Shown: positions 46,961 through 57,689 of the stretch, piece after piece | Position numbering within the stretch: the stretch's first letter is position 1 | How the letters are laid out: each line of letters opens with the position of its first letter | Assembly (NCBI GenBank): GCA_947579665.1 | Contig: OX388347.1 | Coordinates: 21,320,562 to 21,384,561, forward strand | Direction: 5' to 3' | Origin: Sympetrum striolatum | Lineage: Eukaryota; Arthropoda; Insecta; Odonata; Libellulidae | DNA length: 64,000 bases | The notes under the pieces: generated by a model | Databases searched by the model: none | What the model saw: only the letters and a program-made list of their open reading frames with translations | Told to the model about the DNA's origin: nothing | Position numbers and translations under genes: made by a program

Positions 46961-47920
46961 AAGCTAAGAAACCGTGTGCTCAGTTGAATAATGTCTTCAT
47001 TTGATAGTGGGTGGATTAAGGGATCAGATTTACTCTACGAAATGCCAAAGTTCGGTGTTTTATTTGCGTAATGCCAAGGGCAGGTTCACTTTTTGGGCTA
47101 ACCTTCTCTGTGTGTTTCTGATCTCACTTGGGATTTTTTTCTGACCAATATAAAAACATCATTAAATAAATTTCTCGTTAATGCCCTAGGGGTTCAGTAG
47201 GCTAAAAAGCTGCTAACAATTCATTATATTTCTCCATAATTCCTTTCTTTACGGATTTGTTTCACTTCTAGTCCTTATATTATTTCATACAGTTCTTTCA
47301 CTCCTCATAATGAGTGTATAGATTTTTTTTGCATCTCTTCCTCTACATTCAGCCAAATATTTCTGACTTCCTTGCCTTAATTGGTTACTTTTAGATGATA
47401 TTAGTCTGTATACGATAATTTGAATTTATAGAGTGTTATTTAATAATATATTTTATTTATTATATTATCTCTTTTAATTTTACATAGGGTCACTATGCCT
47501 ACTTTTATCAATTTATTATCAATAAATAGCAGTAAGCAATAAAATTCGGAGTGAAATAGATATGGTGAGAGGAACACAAACCTACTCGAGATACGATCAA
47601 CTCCCCATTTGATATTTTCACAGTAATTATTAATCGTTTTTTTTAATTTTCCAATTTATACGTAAAACAGCCTTTTTAGGATTTAATAAAATTAGTGAAA
47701 TCGTAGTAGAATTTAGTTTCTTGGTACCTCTTTCGATTAACGACACATTTAACATATAAATTGTGGAGAAAGTCGTAGACATTTTTTTTCTGGGTATCAT
47801 TCACTCACTTGCCAATTATTTTAAACTTCTACCAGTCTACTGCAAGAAAATCCGTTCCCTAAGTTGATTGCAAAACTTTATGGTAATGATCCAGCCGACA
47901 TTTTTTAAATATCATAGTTC
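46961..47920. other. Unassigned AT-rich sequence
   Basis: Nothing recognised. Confidence 0.3.
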
Positions 47921-47926
47921 GATTTT

Positions 47927-48058
47927 GGGCAGCCGCATAAGCAAGAGGGTGACATTTTCTTTTGGTAAAGGTGGTTCCGGATTCGCTTATCGATGGGAGC
48001 TTATATATGAACTTACATTATTTGTTGAAGCACTTTGAAAACATTCTACGGCTATTAT
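47927..48058 (+). mobile_element. tRNA-derived SINE (copy 3, degraded)
   Basis: Aligns by eye along its length with the SINE at 15,862-15,994: GGGC...CGCATAAG, TTTTGGTAAAGGTGGTTCCG, GATTCGCTTATCGATGGGAG, then TTGAAGCACTTTGAAAACAT and a short CTATTAT end. Many substitutions show it is an older copy than the one at 15.9 kb. Confidence 0.75.
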
Positions 48059-48569
48059 ATGATTCGCATCCTTATATTAATATACTAAAAAATATAAGTT
48101 GTCAATAGAGCGATCTACTTGAGATGAAAAATATAAACTTATTTTGATTGATCTTACAGCCGCTGCCTCTCATTTTTTTACGCCCATAACGGCTACTATA
48201 AATACTTCTCCGTCCTGACCACTTCTTTTGTAGTATTTTTGTAAATTTATATTTATTGGGTATTTAATAGTTTTATTACATAGATCCTTCGTCCGCAACC
48301 CGCTGATCATTTCTTTTCGGCCATTGCCTACGGGTAATTTAGTATTCCCTCTGCCTCTCTTAAATTTTATTTTATTGGAAATCTGATGTTTATGTAGTCT
48401 GTACCAATGATAGCAGAAGTGTGAGCAACATTTTATTACGTCACAATGAAGCTCAAAAATGAGATCAGTGCTCAGGAAATATATTACTGATAGGGAATGG
48501 AGTGGGGTGGAGACGACTTAGCTCGTTGAGACGTGCACTTAGGAAAATTCCGTGGCATCAACTAACAAG

Positions 48570-48650
48570 AAAATTGCCCGGTAGGACCGAGACTCGAACC
48601 TGGATCTCTTAAATGCCGGTCGATCACAATCCGGGTTCAAATCCCGGTCC
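48570..48650. repeat. Two tRNA-like B-box segments facing each other
   Basis: On the minus strand at about 48,580-48,610 the sequence reads CCAGGTTCGAGTCTCGGTCC. On the plus strand at about 48,628-48,650 it reads CCGGGTTCAAATCCCGGTCC. Each is a good pol III B box in a short T-arm-like stem, but neither has a complete tRNA around it. They look like two SINE fragments joined head to head. Confidence 0.55.
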
Positions 48651-48659
48651 TCTCAGACT

Positions 48660-49080
48660 TTTCTGAGAGTCCCTTTCTCCTCGGGAATAAATTTTGGAAA
48701 TTATAAATATTATATTATAACTATTTGCAACAAAATTTCGTTTGTGGAACAAGTTTGTTGATTACGGCCTGCTGAAACTTTTGGGAAAAGGGGCCAAGAG
48801 AACTTAGGGGTCCTCTTGTTTTCTTGCATTCATAAGTTGTTCTTTCTGGGTAGATGAAAAACAAGTAATATTCGTCTCCGCTTGAATAATCATACATAAA
48901 CTGGAAGATTTTTTAAAGCGATTTCGATAGAATATGAGCGGTACGGAATCTGTAAAGAGGTGTATGCGATTACAGGACTACACTTTTGACTCCCCTCATC
49001 TAGCGATTCATAATGCCATTAATGGACATTGAAATTGATAAGTTCAAGAGAAATAGACGAAAGGGTTGGTCGAAAAACTT
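48660..49080. other. Unassigned sequence
   Basis: Nothing recognised between the tRNA-like segments and the GC-richer patch. Confidence 0.3.
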
Positions 49081-49084
49081 GAAA

Positions 49085-49440
49085 TGATTTGCCATCCAGG
49101 ACATGCCGCTCCCTAGGCAGTCGCTGTCCGCTGCGGCCGAATGACGTCATCAAAATGAGGCCAGAGGCGCTTTTTCCCGGGATAAATTCCCGCTCTCCTC
49201 TCCCGGAAGAGCTGCCGCACTTCCTTCCTCACTTTTTTTATTCCTCGAGCGGAATTTTCGTTGTGTGTTTACTCGATTGCGTGCGAGGCCGTTATGTTCT
49301 TCGGAACGCCGGGATGAAGGGATATTCGTCATCTGTCCAAATTTATAGAGAATACATACACACGCTGTCCTTGAGGGATACGTTTCTTTGGGCGCTTGGG
49401 AAAATGCGAGATTTTTTCCGGAAAATAGTTTTTTAATGCG
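49085..49440. other. GC/CpG-richer unique patch with a CRE-type site
   Basis: A CpG-rich patch containing the palindrome TGACGTCA at 49,142-49,149 and GC-rich blocks (GCTGCGGCCG, CTCGAGCGG). Plus-strand (115 codons) and minus-strand (60 codons) frames overlap without recognisable domains. It could be a promoter or enhancer; this is inferred from composition only. Confidence 0.4.
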
Positions 49441-51205
49441 GAAAATTTTTGCTATCCCGTTTTGCGAGCATGTCGAGCGTCAGGGAGATACATTGGGAAG
49501 GAAAGAAGAAAAGGAGTTGATGTCTTCATTTAGACTCGGGAACACCTTCTAAAATATTTGGTCTGAGAAAATTTTGCAAAGCTTATGCCTAGTGCTCCAA
49601 TGGATCTTTACTATGTTGTATCTAAATATAACCTGGAAGAAAATAAATTTAAAATTCAACTTGAAAATAATAAGTAAAACAAATTAAATCGATATCGGAA
49701 GGCGTGACTTCGTGGAAAGACATCTTCGAAATAACGATACACTTAGAGTTTTTGTAAGATGTGAGCACGCTTACGAAACCGGTCGAGAATTAAAGTCCAT
49801 GTTGAAAAATACTAAGTGATTTGTTATTTGAAGTAAAACAAGGTTTAACAGCAACTTTACGTGACCTTTCTTCCCTAAATATTGATTTACGTTTACAATG
49901 TTTTGATACAATGGTCGGAGAATTGGAGCAAGATAATAATGGGTATAGGTTATGGACAGTGTCGAAAATCACATTAAGCACGGAATTATTTACCGGAATC
50001 AATGTCACCGGAGCCTACCAAGAAGTATGTTCATGAGAGTAGCAGGTTTTTCTCAAACCTGATCACGTAATCGTTGGGATACGTTTCCCTATGAGATACA
50101 ACGAATTTCCATTTTCATGTTTTGGAGAAAAATTGTGTGTGATATAGTTTGCTGCTCACTACTTAATTATTCTCAAATATGAGAGTAGTAAAATCCTATT
50201 CTCAGTTGTTCTCGCTTTCACCGCCTAACTTCACTATTTTCGGAAAGCCTCAATGTTAAATCATAGCCATTATTATACTATATTTACAGCAGTAAGTTCA
50301 CATCGATTTTATATATTTACAGCAATGAGGGTTTAATTATTTATATTGAAAGTAAAGGCATATTTATCGTGGTAAAATAGTTTCTATTTTGCTGAATTAT
50401 ATATTACTTTACCAAAGAGAAAATTGAAAGGTTTCCGATATTAAAATTTTCTCAAGTATGATTATTCATCAACTAGGAATGTATTTCTTTCAGGAATGTC
50501 TACTCCACATTTCAAACTTTTTTTGATATGAAATGGATAAAACTCCTTAAAGAGATCTTTTCTGGGATAAACTGTATGTTATGTCCCCGAAATAATTAAA
50601 ATCTTGCTGGCCAACCTGGGAAAAAATGTAATTGCGCACCCTTTTCAATAAATATTGTGATTGCTATTAAGGCCTTTTACCAGTGGAATGTAATGACGTT
50701 TTTCCAGTCATATTTAAAACAATAGATTGAAAAGTTTTTAAATATTTATAGGATAACTTATTTTTAAATATTTATAGAAGCTCCAAGCTGCAGCCGAAAG
50801 CCTTTCAAATGTTTTGACATGTAAATTTTTCCGACCTACTTGAAAGTGTCCAAAGTAATTAGGGCAATTAGTGGAAATAGAAGGATCAAACATTGAGAGA
50901 AGAGAGGCAGCTAAAGCTAAATAAAGTAACTGAGGGTAGACTACAAGAGGAAAATCTGAGGGAAGACAAAGGCAGATAAAATTAAAATGATCAATCGTAA
51001 CTTGGTGGAATTTTGTGGAAACAAGCTCAAAAGAAAATCCTTGTGTAGCTTTCACAATATATATTTTAGTCAACCGGTGTCGTAAAGGTGAAATATTCAG
51101 GTGAAGAGTACAGAAAATTTACGGCTTCTATTATGAGGAAGGAGGGAACACGGGAAGGTGTATGTGAAGAGGGAGAAGATGGGTGGGGTTTAGGAAAGGA
51201 ACACT
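49441..51205. other. Unassigned AT-rich sequence
   Basis: Contains one copy of GAAACCGGTC at 49,777-49,786 and ACTTGGTGGAATTT at 51,000-51,013, both shared with other sites in the window. Reading frames of 71-111 codons show no domains. Confidence 0.3.
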
Positions 51206-51215
51206 TGACCCTACC

Positions 51216-52102
51216 CAGTGGCGCGGCGAGGGGGGAGGGAGGTTTAGGGGTTCAAACCCCCCCAAGAGTCAAGTCCTATGACTAGCTCTGACCTTTTTTT
51301 TCTGCTGAAGAGTACAAAACCCCAATCATCATGCAAGTCTTAGAGATACACTTCTTGATAAATTCAGCGAAAGCTCCGCATACCCGTAAATATGGCTCCG
51401 ATTTCAGCTAAGGTGATATTTTCGGTAGCAGAGCAGGCCTAGAGGCGATATTGATATCAATGGGACACTATGATACGAGTGTTTTGCTTAGCTAATACAT
51501 AAATAACGAAATCAGGCTTAATTGTAAACCTACCAGAAAATTTCATCTGATATAAATATTTTTTTGTTTCTTTAAAGAGGAGTTAATTTTAAAAACAAGG
51601 GATGAAGTCACTCCTAGGAAACCTACTGATGATATAGTCTAATAAAGAAAGATATTCAAATGAGCATGGGCGCGCCAGCTTGGGGATCTAATGAGTGTAT
51701 ATTACGTTTTATTTAATTGGCAAATAATCGTAACTAATTTTTTCCTTCTCACACTTGGCAACCTCTTGGAAGAAAGAACGCTCAAAAACTCGGGAAGTTT
51801 ACATCTACAACACTAAAAAGCTTCAGCATAGAAAAAAATGACTTTTTAATAGATATTGGACGTATCCAAACAACTCTTATGATATGTTTCCAATAGTTTG
51901 CTTATGTAAAATACTATCTAGGAAAGTATTATCAGTTGGCTACCTAAGCGTTAAACTCCTCTATTTTTCTATGTATTTAGTTTTTGAAAGAATTGACATA
52001 TTTGTAATAAGTAACGAGCATGATTATACTAGCCCCTGTAAGTTAGGCATTTTTTTCGTTTCTTTGGACCAATCCCATTGGCAAATCCTGGCTGCGCCAC
52101 TG
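51216..52102. mobile_element. Non-autonomous hAT element, 887 bp
   Basis: The left end CAGTGGCGCGGCGAGG (51,216-51,231) and the right end, reverse-complemented CAGTGGCGCAGCCAGG (52,087-52,102), match at 14 of 16 positions. The flanking 8-mers ACCCTACC (51,208-51,215) and CCCCTACC (52,103-52,110) match at 7 of 8, consistent with an aged hAT target duplication. A GGGGTTCAAACCCC stem lies just inside the left end. No transposase domain is visible, so it would have been mobilised in trans. CAGTGGCG-type ends are common among animal hAT elements. Confidence 0.82.
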
Positions 52103-52110
52103 CCCCTACC

Positions 52111-52825
52111 CCTTACCCTCCTTTCTCAAATATAAATCCTTAATTTTCTATATCCTTTACCTGGAGATGTCAATATGTTGATCAAACCGGATGGCTGAAA
52201 TATATATTGTGGAAGTTACAAAGTGTTTTCATTTTAGATGGTCTCAATAATGGCAGGTGTTAAGAGGAAGTGTGTGAAAAGCGGAAGCAAAGTCCTGACA
52301 GCCATTTTTTGAAACTTTGTTGATCTCTTTAACGTTATACAAAACTTGCCCGATATTAATGGGAAATCTGAATCTACTATAGTGAGTTACCAAGAGCTGG
52401 ACTTTATAAGACTTAGTTATTGATTACCTTACCATTCATTTGCCTTGTTGGCAAAAACGTAATTCTCTGAAGATAGTGTACATGTCGATGTTCATCCTTA
52501 TTATAATTTTGCGTGTATTCATTCTAATCAGAATAATACATACATGTAAGGCTTTTTATATTCTATCTCATCGTGTGATTATCGGGGTGTATCTTGGTTG
52601 TACAGTTTAATGATGTTAAACTATGCTTTTCAAGTTTATGTTGTTTATTTGCTTTATTCTGACCGTTATTTCAATTACCTGCGTTGCTACATGGTTATGT
52701 CGCAGCAAACTAGGACGAGTCCCTGCTTAGCTCTCTTAGTTGCATTGACGTAAAGAATGGGTTAAGCTACCAAGAACCGAATAGGGATTTTGAAGGCACA
52801 TGAACCTACCGAAAGGTAGAACAAT
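52111..52825. other. Unassigned AT-rich sequence
   Basis: Nothing recognised. Confidence 0.3.
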
Positions 52826-52829
52826 CGTG

Positions 52830-53560
52830 TACTATGTACGGGTCCCACCACCGCGCGGAATGTTATGCAAACTCCGAACGACGAATCCAGTCTCAGAGGA
52901 ACTTCCACTAATGCTCTCAGGTTTCAGAGGAATGGTTACGGTACCTCAGGTATCGTATTAAACGTAATATTAAAAAAAAAGTGAAATCGGTTAAGCGCTT
53001 CATTTGGCGCCCAATGTTCTCGAAAGGAAGACTTTTTTTCGGCCCCTTTCGGCGGCAAATGGAGAGCTAATTCAGAATTTCGATTAGCAATTGTTCTTTC
53101 AGCCGCGCTTTCATCTCTTTCTTGTTTCCCGAAAATCACACGCACGATTCTGCGGATATCGCGGAAAGAGGAACAAAAGGAAAATCCGAATCGCGAAAAC
53201 GAGCAATAAAGCAGAACTGTTTGCGGCGGAGGATAAAAATGCAACAAAGAGAATATGTGAGGAGATTCGGAGGGCACAATGGCTACCTCCGATAACGAGC
53301 AGAAGCGTTGTCGGATTAATCATTCATCCGATTCAGATACTGATCACAATGAACCTGCATCTGAGGAAAATGCTCCAGAGGAAAGCACCGTAAAAAGCGG
53401 CTTCGGGCTGTTTCATCGCGTGCGTTTATCGATGGCGTGATAAGTGCTCGTGAGGGCACCTGGGAACACTTCGAAAGCCTCTCGTGACACACATGAAATG
53501 CCCCACAACGACGCTGATTCACGAGTGTATTCCACGACGTGAATGAATGGTTTATTCATC
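52830..53560. other. GC/CpG-richer unique patch around a small reading frame
   Basis: CpG-rich segment with overlapping frames on both strands. It lacks repeat signatures and has the composition of a promoter or 5' exon region. The 53-codon frame at 53,279-53,440 lies inside it. Confidence 0.4.
53279..53440 (+). CDS. Small acidic 53-aa reading frame, possible 5' exon
   Basis: ATG at 53,279 in a favourable context (GGCACAATGGCT), with an in-frame TGA seven codons upstream, so the start is well defined. The product begins MATSDNEQKRCRIN, is hydrophilic with an acidic serine-rich middle (SSDSDTDHNEPASEENAPEE), and stops at 53,438-53,440. Codon choice is balanced and unlike the surrounding AT-rich DNA. 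A donor-like AGCACC|GTAAAA (about 53,390) would allow it to be a first coding exon spliced to a distant exon. I do not recognise a family; chance in a CpG-rich patch remains possible. Confidence 0.3.
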   Translation: MATSDNEQKRCRINHSSDSDTDHNEPASEENAPEESTVKSGFGLFHRVRLSMA

Positions 53561-54305
53561 GGGCTGTAATTAATTCATTTGCTTCCTCTTCTGGCATTTT
53601 TCAAACTCAAAGTATACGATGGTATCTGCGTACGTACGAAGTGTACTTTGTATAGGATTCAGGTATTTAGGTGGCCAATATTGATAGCCTACTTGGTCGC
53701 GAGTTCATCTTGGTTGTCTTTGTTGAATTGGCTCCTAAGTTCAGTCACGGCTTTGGGTTGAATTTCCAACAACACGGATTGGCGGAAGGAGGAGCTTACA
53801 TACATAAAAAGTTAATACATATCATCATTATCATATCAAAAACAACCTTCATCAGCTGACCCCATAGCGACCAAATGAAAAAATCAATAAAAGTATATGT
53901 GACGATCAAGTAGTCAGTGCCGAGAATGGAAAGATTTACAAGAAACACGCAATACACATAAATGATTGGCAAGTCAAGATTAACACTCACTGGGTAGAGC
54001 ACTTAGAAGCTTTAAATTATAGTACTTTTAGTCTTGAATTAAATACAGTAATTATAGTCTTGAATGTTTTTATAATCATGATTGTTATTTATCTTAGCGT
54101 GATATCTCGAGAATATAATACATTGCGTTTAGATATATTTTGGGAAATTCCTTTACGAAGAATAATAAAATAAGGGGATACTTATACTCGTACCACAATA
54201 TTTTATTAGACGACCATGGTTAAGATCCTCTAGGTCATCATCAGGAAATTGATCTCTTATACGGCTGGATTTGTTTACGATGTCGGTTCGAATTGTCCAC
54301 CATAT
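53561..54305. other. Unassigned AT-rich sequence, possible Penelope-like tail
   Basis: On the minus strand around 54,252-54,210 the sequence reads CCTGATGATGACCTAGAGG and continues to CCATGGTCGTC and AATAAAATATTGTGG. This resembles 3' ends of Penelope-like elements, whose terminal repeats carry hammerhead-type CTGATGA cores, but the matching GAAA box is not intact. Otherwise nothing is recognised. Confidence 0.3.
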
Positions 54306-54442
54306 ATGTTGTTTATTTATTTATTTATTTATTTATTGTGTTTTAAGTTCGCCCAACAAAAAAAATTACAGGGCAAACACTGATACATACAATAAATTGT
54401 AATACAATCTTATACATAAAAGAGAAGAATTTTAAACTTAAT

Positions 54443-55981
54443 TTACAAAACAATTTTGTTTAAATGCGAACAGAAAAGGCTTCTTTTTTGAAACAACTCA
54501 AGTTCTTGACAATACATATTAAAGGTTTGGCACAATCTATATAGTGTTGAATTATTAGCACAATATTTTGTTTTAACATTTTTGAAATAAAATGCCCTCT
54601 TTGGCCTTACATTAAATTTAGGTACATAAAAATTAATTTTACTCACTAGGTTAACATTTTCCCCGGTATTGATTAAGTAAAATAAATACAATAAGTCCTT
54701 CTTAATTCTTCTTTTCTCAAGACTTTGGTATCCATACATGTCCAAAAGAATATCATAACTCAAATAATTTTCAAACATTGGATAAATTTTTGTGTGACAA
54801 TAGTGTACATAACGTAGACATCTCTTCTGTAAATTTTCTATACAATTTACATATTTCTTTATATTAGGATTCCAAACAATAGAGGCATATTCTAACTTAC
54901 TTCTAATAAATGAATAATATAGAATATTCATCGCCGTTGTCGATGTAAAATATTTTGAAACTCTTTGAACAAAACCCAGTATTTTTTTAGATGAAGCAGT
55001 TACATTTATTATATGCGGTATAAAAGACATTTGTGAGTCGAATGTTACGCCTAGGTCTTTAATTTCATGAATTTGTTTAATCATGTAGCTTTCCATTCTG
55101 TATGCGAAATTTATGTTTTCATCCTTTCGAGAATAAGTTACGCGATAACATTTTTCACAATTGAAATAGAGTTCATTGTCGTGAGACCATTTGATCAAAT
55201 TATTCACGTCTTCTTGAAGTTTGAAACAGTCATTCAAAGTTATTATTCTTCTAAAAATCTTCACATCATCTGCGTATAGTAGACACTGGGAGTTTTTTAT
55301 AACAGTTGCTAAATTATCAATAAAAATTAGGAATAATAACGGACCTAAATTTGAACCTTGTGGCACTCCGGACGTCACCAAATATTCGTCAGAGGTGCAC
55401 ATATTAAAAGCTACATATTGCTTTCTACAAGATAAGTATGATCGTAGCCAAGTCAACATAGGAGACGAAATATCATAGCATTGAAGTTTATTAAGTAAGA
55501 TAGAGTGCTTCACTGTGTCAAAAGCTTTTTTAAAATCTATATATATTACATCAGTCTGTATATGATTATTCATATTATCTGTCACATAATCGTTAAAGGC
55601 TACTAAATTGCAGACAGTGCTCCTCCTTGATCTGAAACCGTATTGGAGCTCACTAATTTCATTTTTTAATCGAAAGGACATGTGCTTGTAAATTATGGAC
55701 TCAAAGATTTTTGAAAAAACAGAGAATATGCTCACAGGGCTGTAATTTTCAACTTTGTATTTATCTCCTTTCTTAAAAATTGGGCAAACTTTTGCAGTTT
55801 TCCATTTCGTTGGAAATATCCCACGTTTTAGGGACAAATTAAACAAATAACATAGAACTTTCGCCAATATATTCTTGCATCCCTTTACTATGTAAATCGG
55901 TATGTTATCAGGCCCGATAGATTTCTTGGTTTTGATAGTATTTATAGCATTCAGGACTTCATCCAGCGTAATTAACTCCAT
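54443..55981 (-). CDS. Reverse transcriptase (ORF2 C-terminal part), open frame
   Basis: Uninterrupted 512-codon frame covering the RT domain and C-terminus. Motifs: GPDNIP (residues 23-28), NYSPVSI (79-85, usually NYRPIS), QYGFRSRRST (113-122), motif A IDFKKAFD with catalytic D149 (148-155), motif B SGVPQGSNLGPLLF (204-217), motif C YADD (236-239) and GVTFD (311-315). The catalytic triad is intact. The ATG used here is internal; similarity continues upstream across a stop at about 55,993 (NLFKDFFLS...INTP), so native ORF2 began much further upstream. With the endonuclease broken, autonomous movement is unlikely, although the RT frame could still be translated. Confidence 0.88.
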   Translation of the reverse strand: MELITLDEVLNAINTIKTKKSIGPDNIPIYIVKGCKNILAKVLCYLFNLSLKRGIFPTKWKTAKVCPIFKKGDKYKVENYSPVSIFSVFSKIFESIIYKHMSFRLKNEISELQYGFRSRRSTVCNLVAFNDYVTDNMNNHIQTDVIYIDFKKAFDTVKHSILLNKLQCYDISSPMLTWLRSYLSCRKQYVAFNMCTSDEYLVTSGVPQGSNLGPLLFLIFIDNLATVIKNSQCLLYADDVKIFRRIITLNDCFKLQEDVNNLIKWSHDNELYFNCEKCYRVTYSRKDENINFAYRMESYMIKQIHEIKDLGVTFDSQMSFIPHIINVTASSKKILGFVQRVSKYFTSTTAMNILYYSFIRSKLEYASIVWNPNIKKYVNCIENLQKRCLRYVHYCHTKIYPMFENYLSYDILLDMYGYQSLEKRRIKKDLLYLFYLINTGENVNLVSKINFYVPKFNVRPKRAFYFKNVKTKYCANNSTLYRLCQTFNMYCQELELFQKRSLFCSHLNKIVL

Positions 55982-56082
55982 CGGAGTAGTTTAGGGTGTA
56001 TTAATATTTTGAATATCATTATCATAATTAATATTTCCAGGGGGGAGATAACAAGAGAGAAAGAAATCCTTAAACAAATTTA

Positions 56083-56594
56083 CTATTTCCGATTATCACT
56101 TTTACACCCATTAAACTCCATGGTGTTCGTAGTTTGTCTTTGACATCTCTTTAGCTTAACAAATTCCCAGAATACACTAGCATTCCCTCCCTCTAATCTA
56201 TGTTGCACATTTTCTAAATAATTATTAAACGCTTCCTCGGTCAAGTTTTTTACATCTGATCTCAATTTTATATACATAGATTGATGATATGCAGAGCCAT
56301 TTCTTTTAAATAACTTTCTATGTCGATATTTCTTTTTGATTTTTTTATTAATTCATAACCATACCAAGACGGATATTTGTGCCTCGATAATTTGCATTTA
56401 GGAATAGCAATGTCCATGGCTTTATATAACTTGTCGTAAAACATCTCTACGCCTATATTAACATCTTCAATTCTAGTAATTGAGTCCCAATCTGTAGTAT
56501 TTAAATTTTCATACAATTTCAAGAAATCACCTCTTTTGAAATTGTAGGAGTTACTAGGGAAATCGAACTTACTTTTCTTTACGCAGGAGGCCAT
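56083..56594 (-). pseudogene. ORF2 linker region, frameshifted
   Basis: Two overlapping frames (108 codons from 56,594; 64 codons from 56,277) encode the linker between endonuclease and RT. Recognisable pieces are SRHKYPSWYGYELIKKSKR (cf. xxPxWYSxELxxLIxxKxR), and LRSDVKNLTEEAFNNYLENV followed by FWEFVKLKR (cf. YxxYLxxVExxL...FWxFV). The join near 56,270 is a frameshift, and stops near 56,083 separate it from the RT frame. Confidence 0.75.
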
Positions 56595-57385
56595 AGTAAA
56601 CTGTATTGCCGGATGATGGGAATCCTCATGAAAATAAGAGAGATCTGTGGAGCACGATTGACATCAATATCATCAATGTTTGTTAAGACTAGATCAAGAA
56701 TTTTACTATTTAGATTTTCAACATTGTTTCTTTGTTTTAAACCCATAACATCTATAAACTCCCTCAACTCTTCGAGAGTTGTAGAGTTAACTGCTTCTGA
56801 AGACATTAAATACGGGCAATTAAAGTTACCAACAATCATCAAGTCATAGTTCATGATTTCACTGTAAGACACTTTATGAAAGAAATCATTAAATACTTCG
56901 ATGTTTGTAACTGGTTGGAAGTATAGAACACAGAGATACACCCATCTCTTCCTATTAGTACAGAGTTTTATCCACATATCCTCGCCATCAGTCTCCAGTT
57001 CAGGTATTCGATAAGATTCATATATGTTCTTTATCATCACCATTACACCATCCCCCAATTTCTTACCAGTTGTTGGAGGGTTTCTATCCTTCCTGTAAAT
57101 TTTATATTTCTCATCCATACACAATTCAGAGTCACATATTGAGTCATTTAACCAAGTTTCACCGAAACATAACACATCATACTCCGAGTTTTGCAAATTT
57201 AAGTTGAGAGTACGTAATTTTGACCTCATTCCTCTAACATTTTGGTAATAAAATGTTAATTCTTTAAACTTACGAAACGTGTTATTACTATTGTTGCATT
57301 CTCCGTTAGACAAAGACAGAATCAGTATCAAGTTTACAAATAGGAGATAAACAATTTGTACAGGTAGATAAACAATTTCTCTCAT
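56579..57385 (-). pseudogene. APE-type endonuclease part of ORF2, catalytic site altered
   Basis: 268-codon frame. Motifs: YYQNVRGMRSKL (residues 47-58), GETWLND with catalytic E76 (75-81), YRKDRN (97-102), GDGVMVMI (111-118, usually GGGV) and GNFNCP (186-191). In active enzymes the last motif is GDFN, so the catalytic aspartate has become asparagine. The following ILDLVLTN (229-236) fits. A one-base shift near 56,640 replaces the DSHHPA block (visible in the next frame, the S-D-H motif) with unrelated residues. The N-terminus is hydrophobic (residues 6-25), unusual for this domain. Both changes should abolish nicking. Confidence 0.82.
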
Positions 57386-57386
57386 C

Positions 57387-57680
57387 TCATTCTAGCTTTT
57401 TTAAATCATCCTCATTCTTAATGTTAATGCGGTCACTGCCTTCTGATTTACGGGCGTAAATACGACCATTACGCACCCACAAATATTTAAAATTACCTTT
57501 ACGTTTTAACTCTCTGGCCCTGGCGTGCAGACTTCTGTTCATCTGAGTTAATACCTCATTGATGTAGACGTTGTTATCACCATTGCTGTCGCTTATCTGG
57601 AGTTTAAGGTCACTTAATTTAAGATTTCTTTTCACTCTACGAGCATTTAAAAATTTAAAAATGTTGTTAAAAATGTTGTG
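57387..57680 (-). pseudogene. ORF1 C-terminal remnant
   Basis: The frame is open from about 57,680 down to 57,387 with no ATG start; the first codon of the strongest part is GTG at 57,635. It contains VYINEVLTQMNRSLHARARE and FKYLWVRNGRIYARKSEG, matching the C-terminal signature of ORF1 proteins of many arthropod Jockey/CR1-like elements (IFVNExLTxxNxxLxxxAR...YxxVWVRNGxIxVRK). An in-frame TAA at about 57,681-57,683 and missing zinc-finger or coiled-coil regions mark it as truncated. Confidence 0.75.
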
Positions 57681-57689
57681 TTACGACTA

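Larger units (their letters stand above)
54311..57680 (-). mobile_element. 5'-truncated Jockey/CR1-like non-LTR retrotransposon
   Basis: Minus-strand element with, in order, the C-terminus of ORF1 (to 57,387), an APE-type endonuclease (57,385 to about 56,580), a linker (56,594-56,083, broken by frameshifts), the RT frame (55,981-54,443), a short 3' UTR and an (AATA)n tail (54,311-54,340 on the plus strand as TTTA repeats). The simple-repeat tail and single RT plus APE layout fit the Jockey/CR1 group. ORF1 and ORF2 are separated by almost nothing (57,387/57,385). Missing ORF1 N-terminus and 5' UTR show 5' truncation or decay. Confidence 0.9.
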
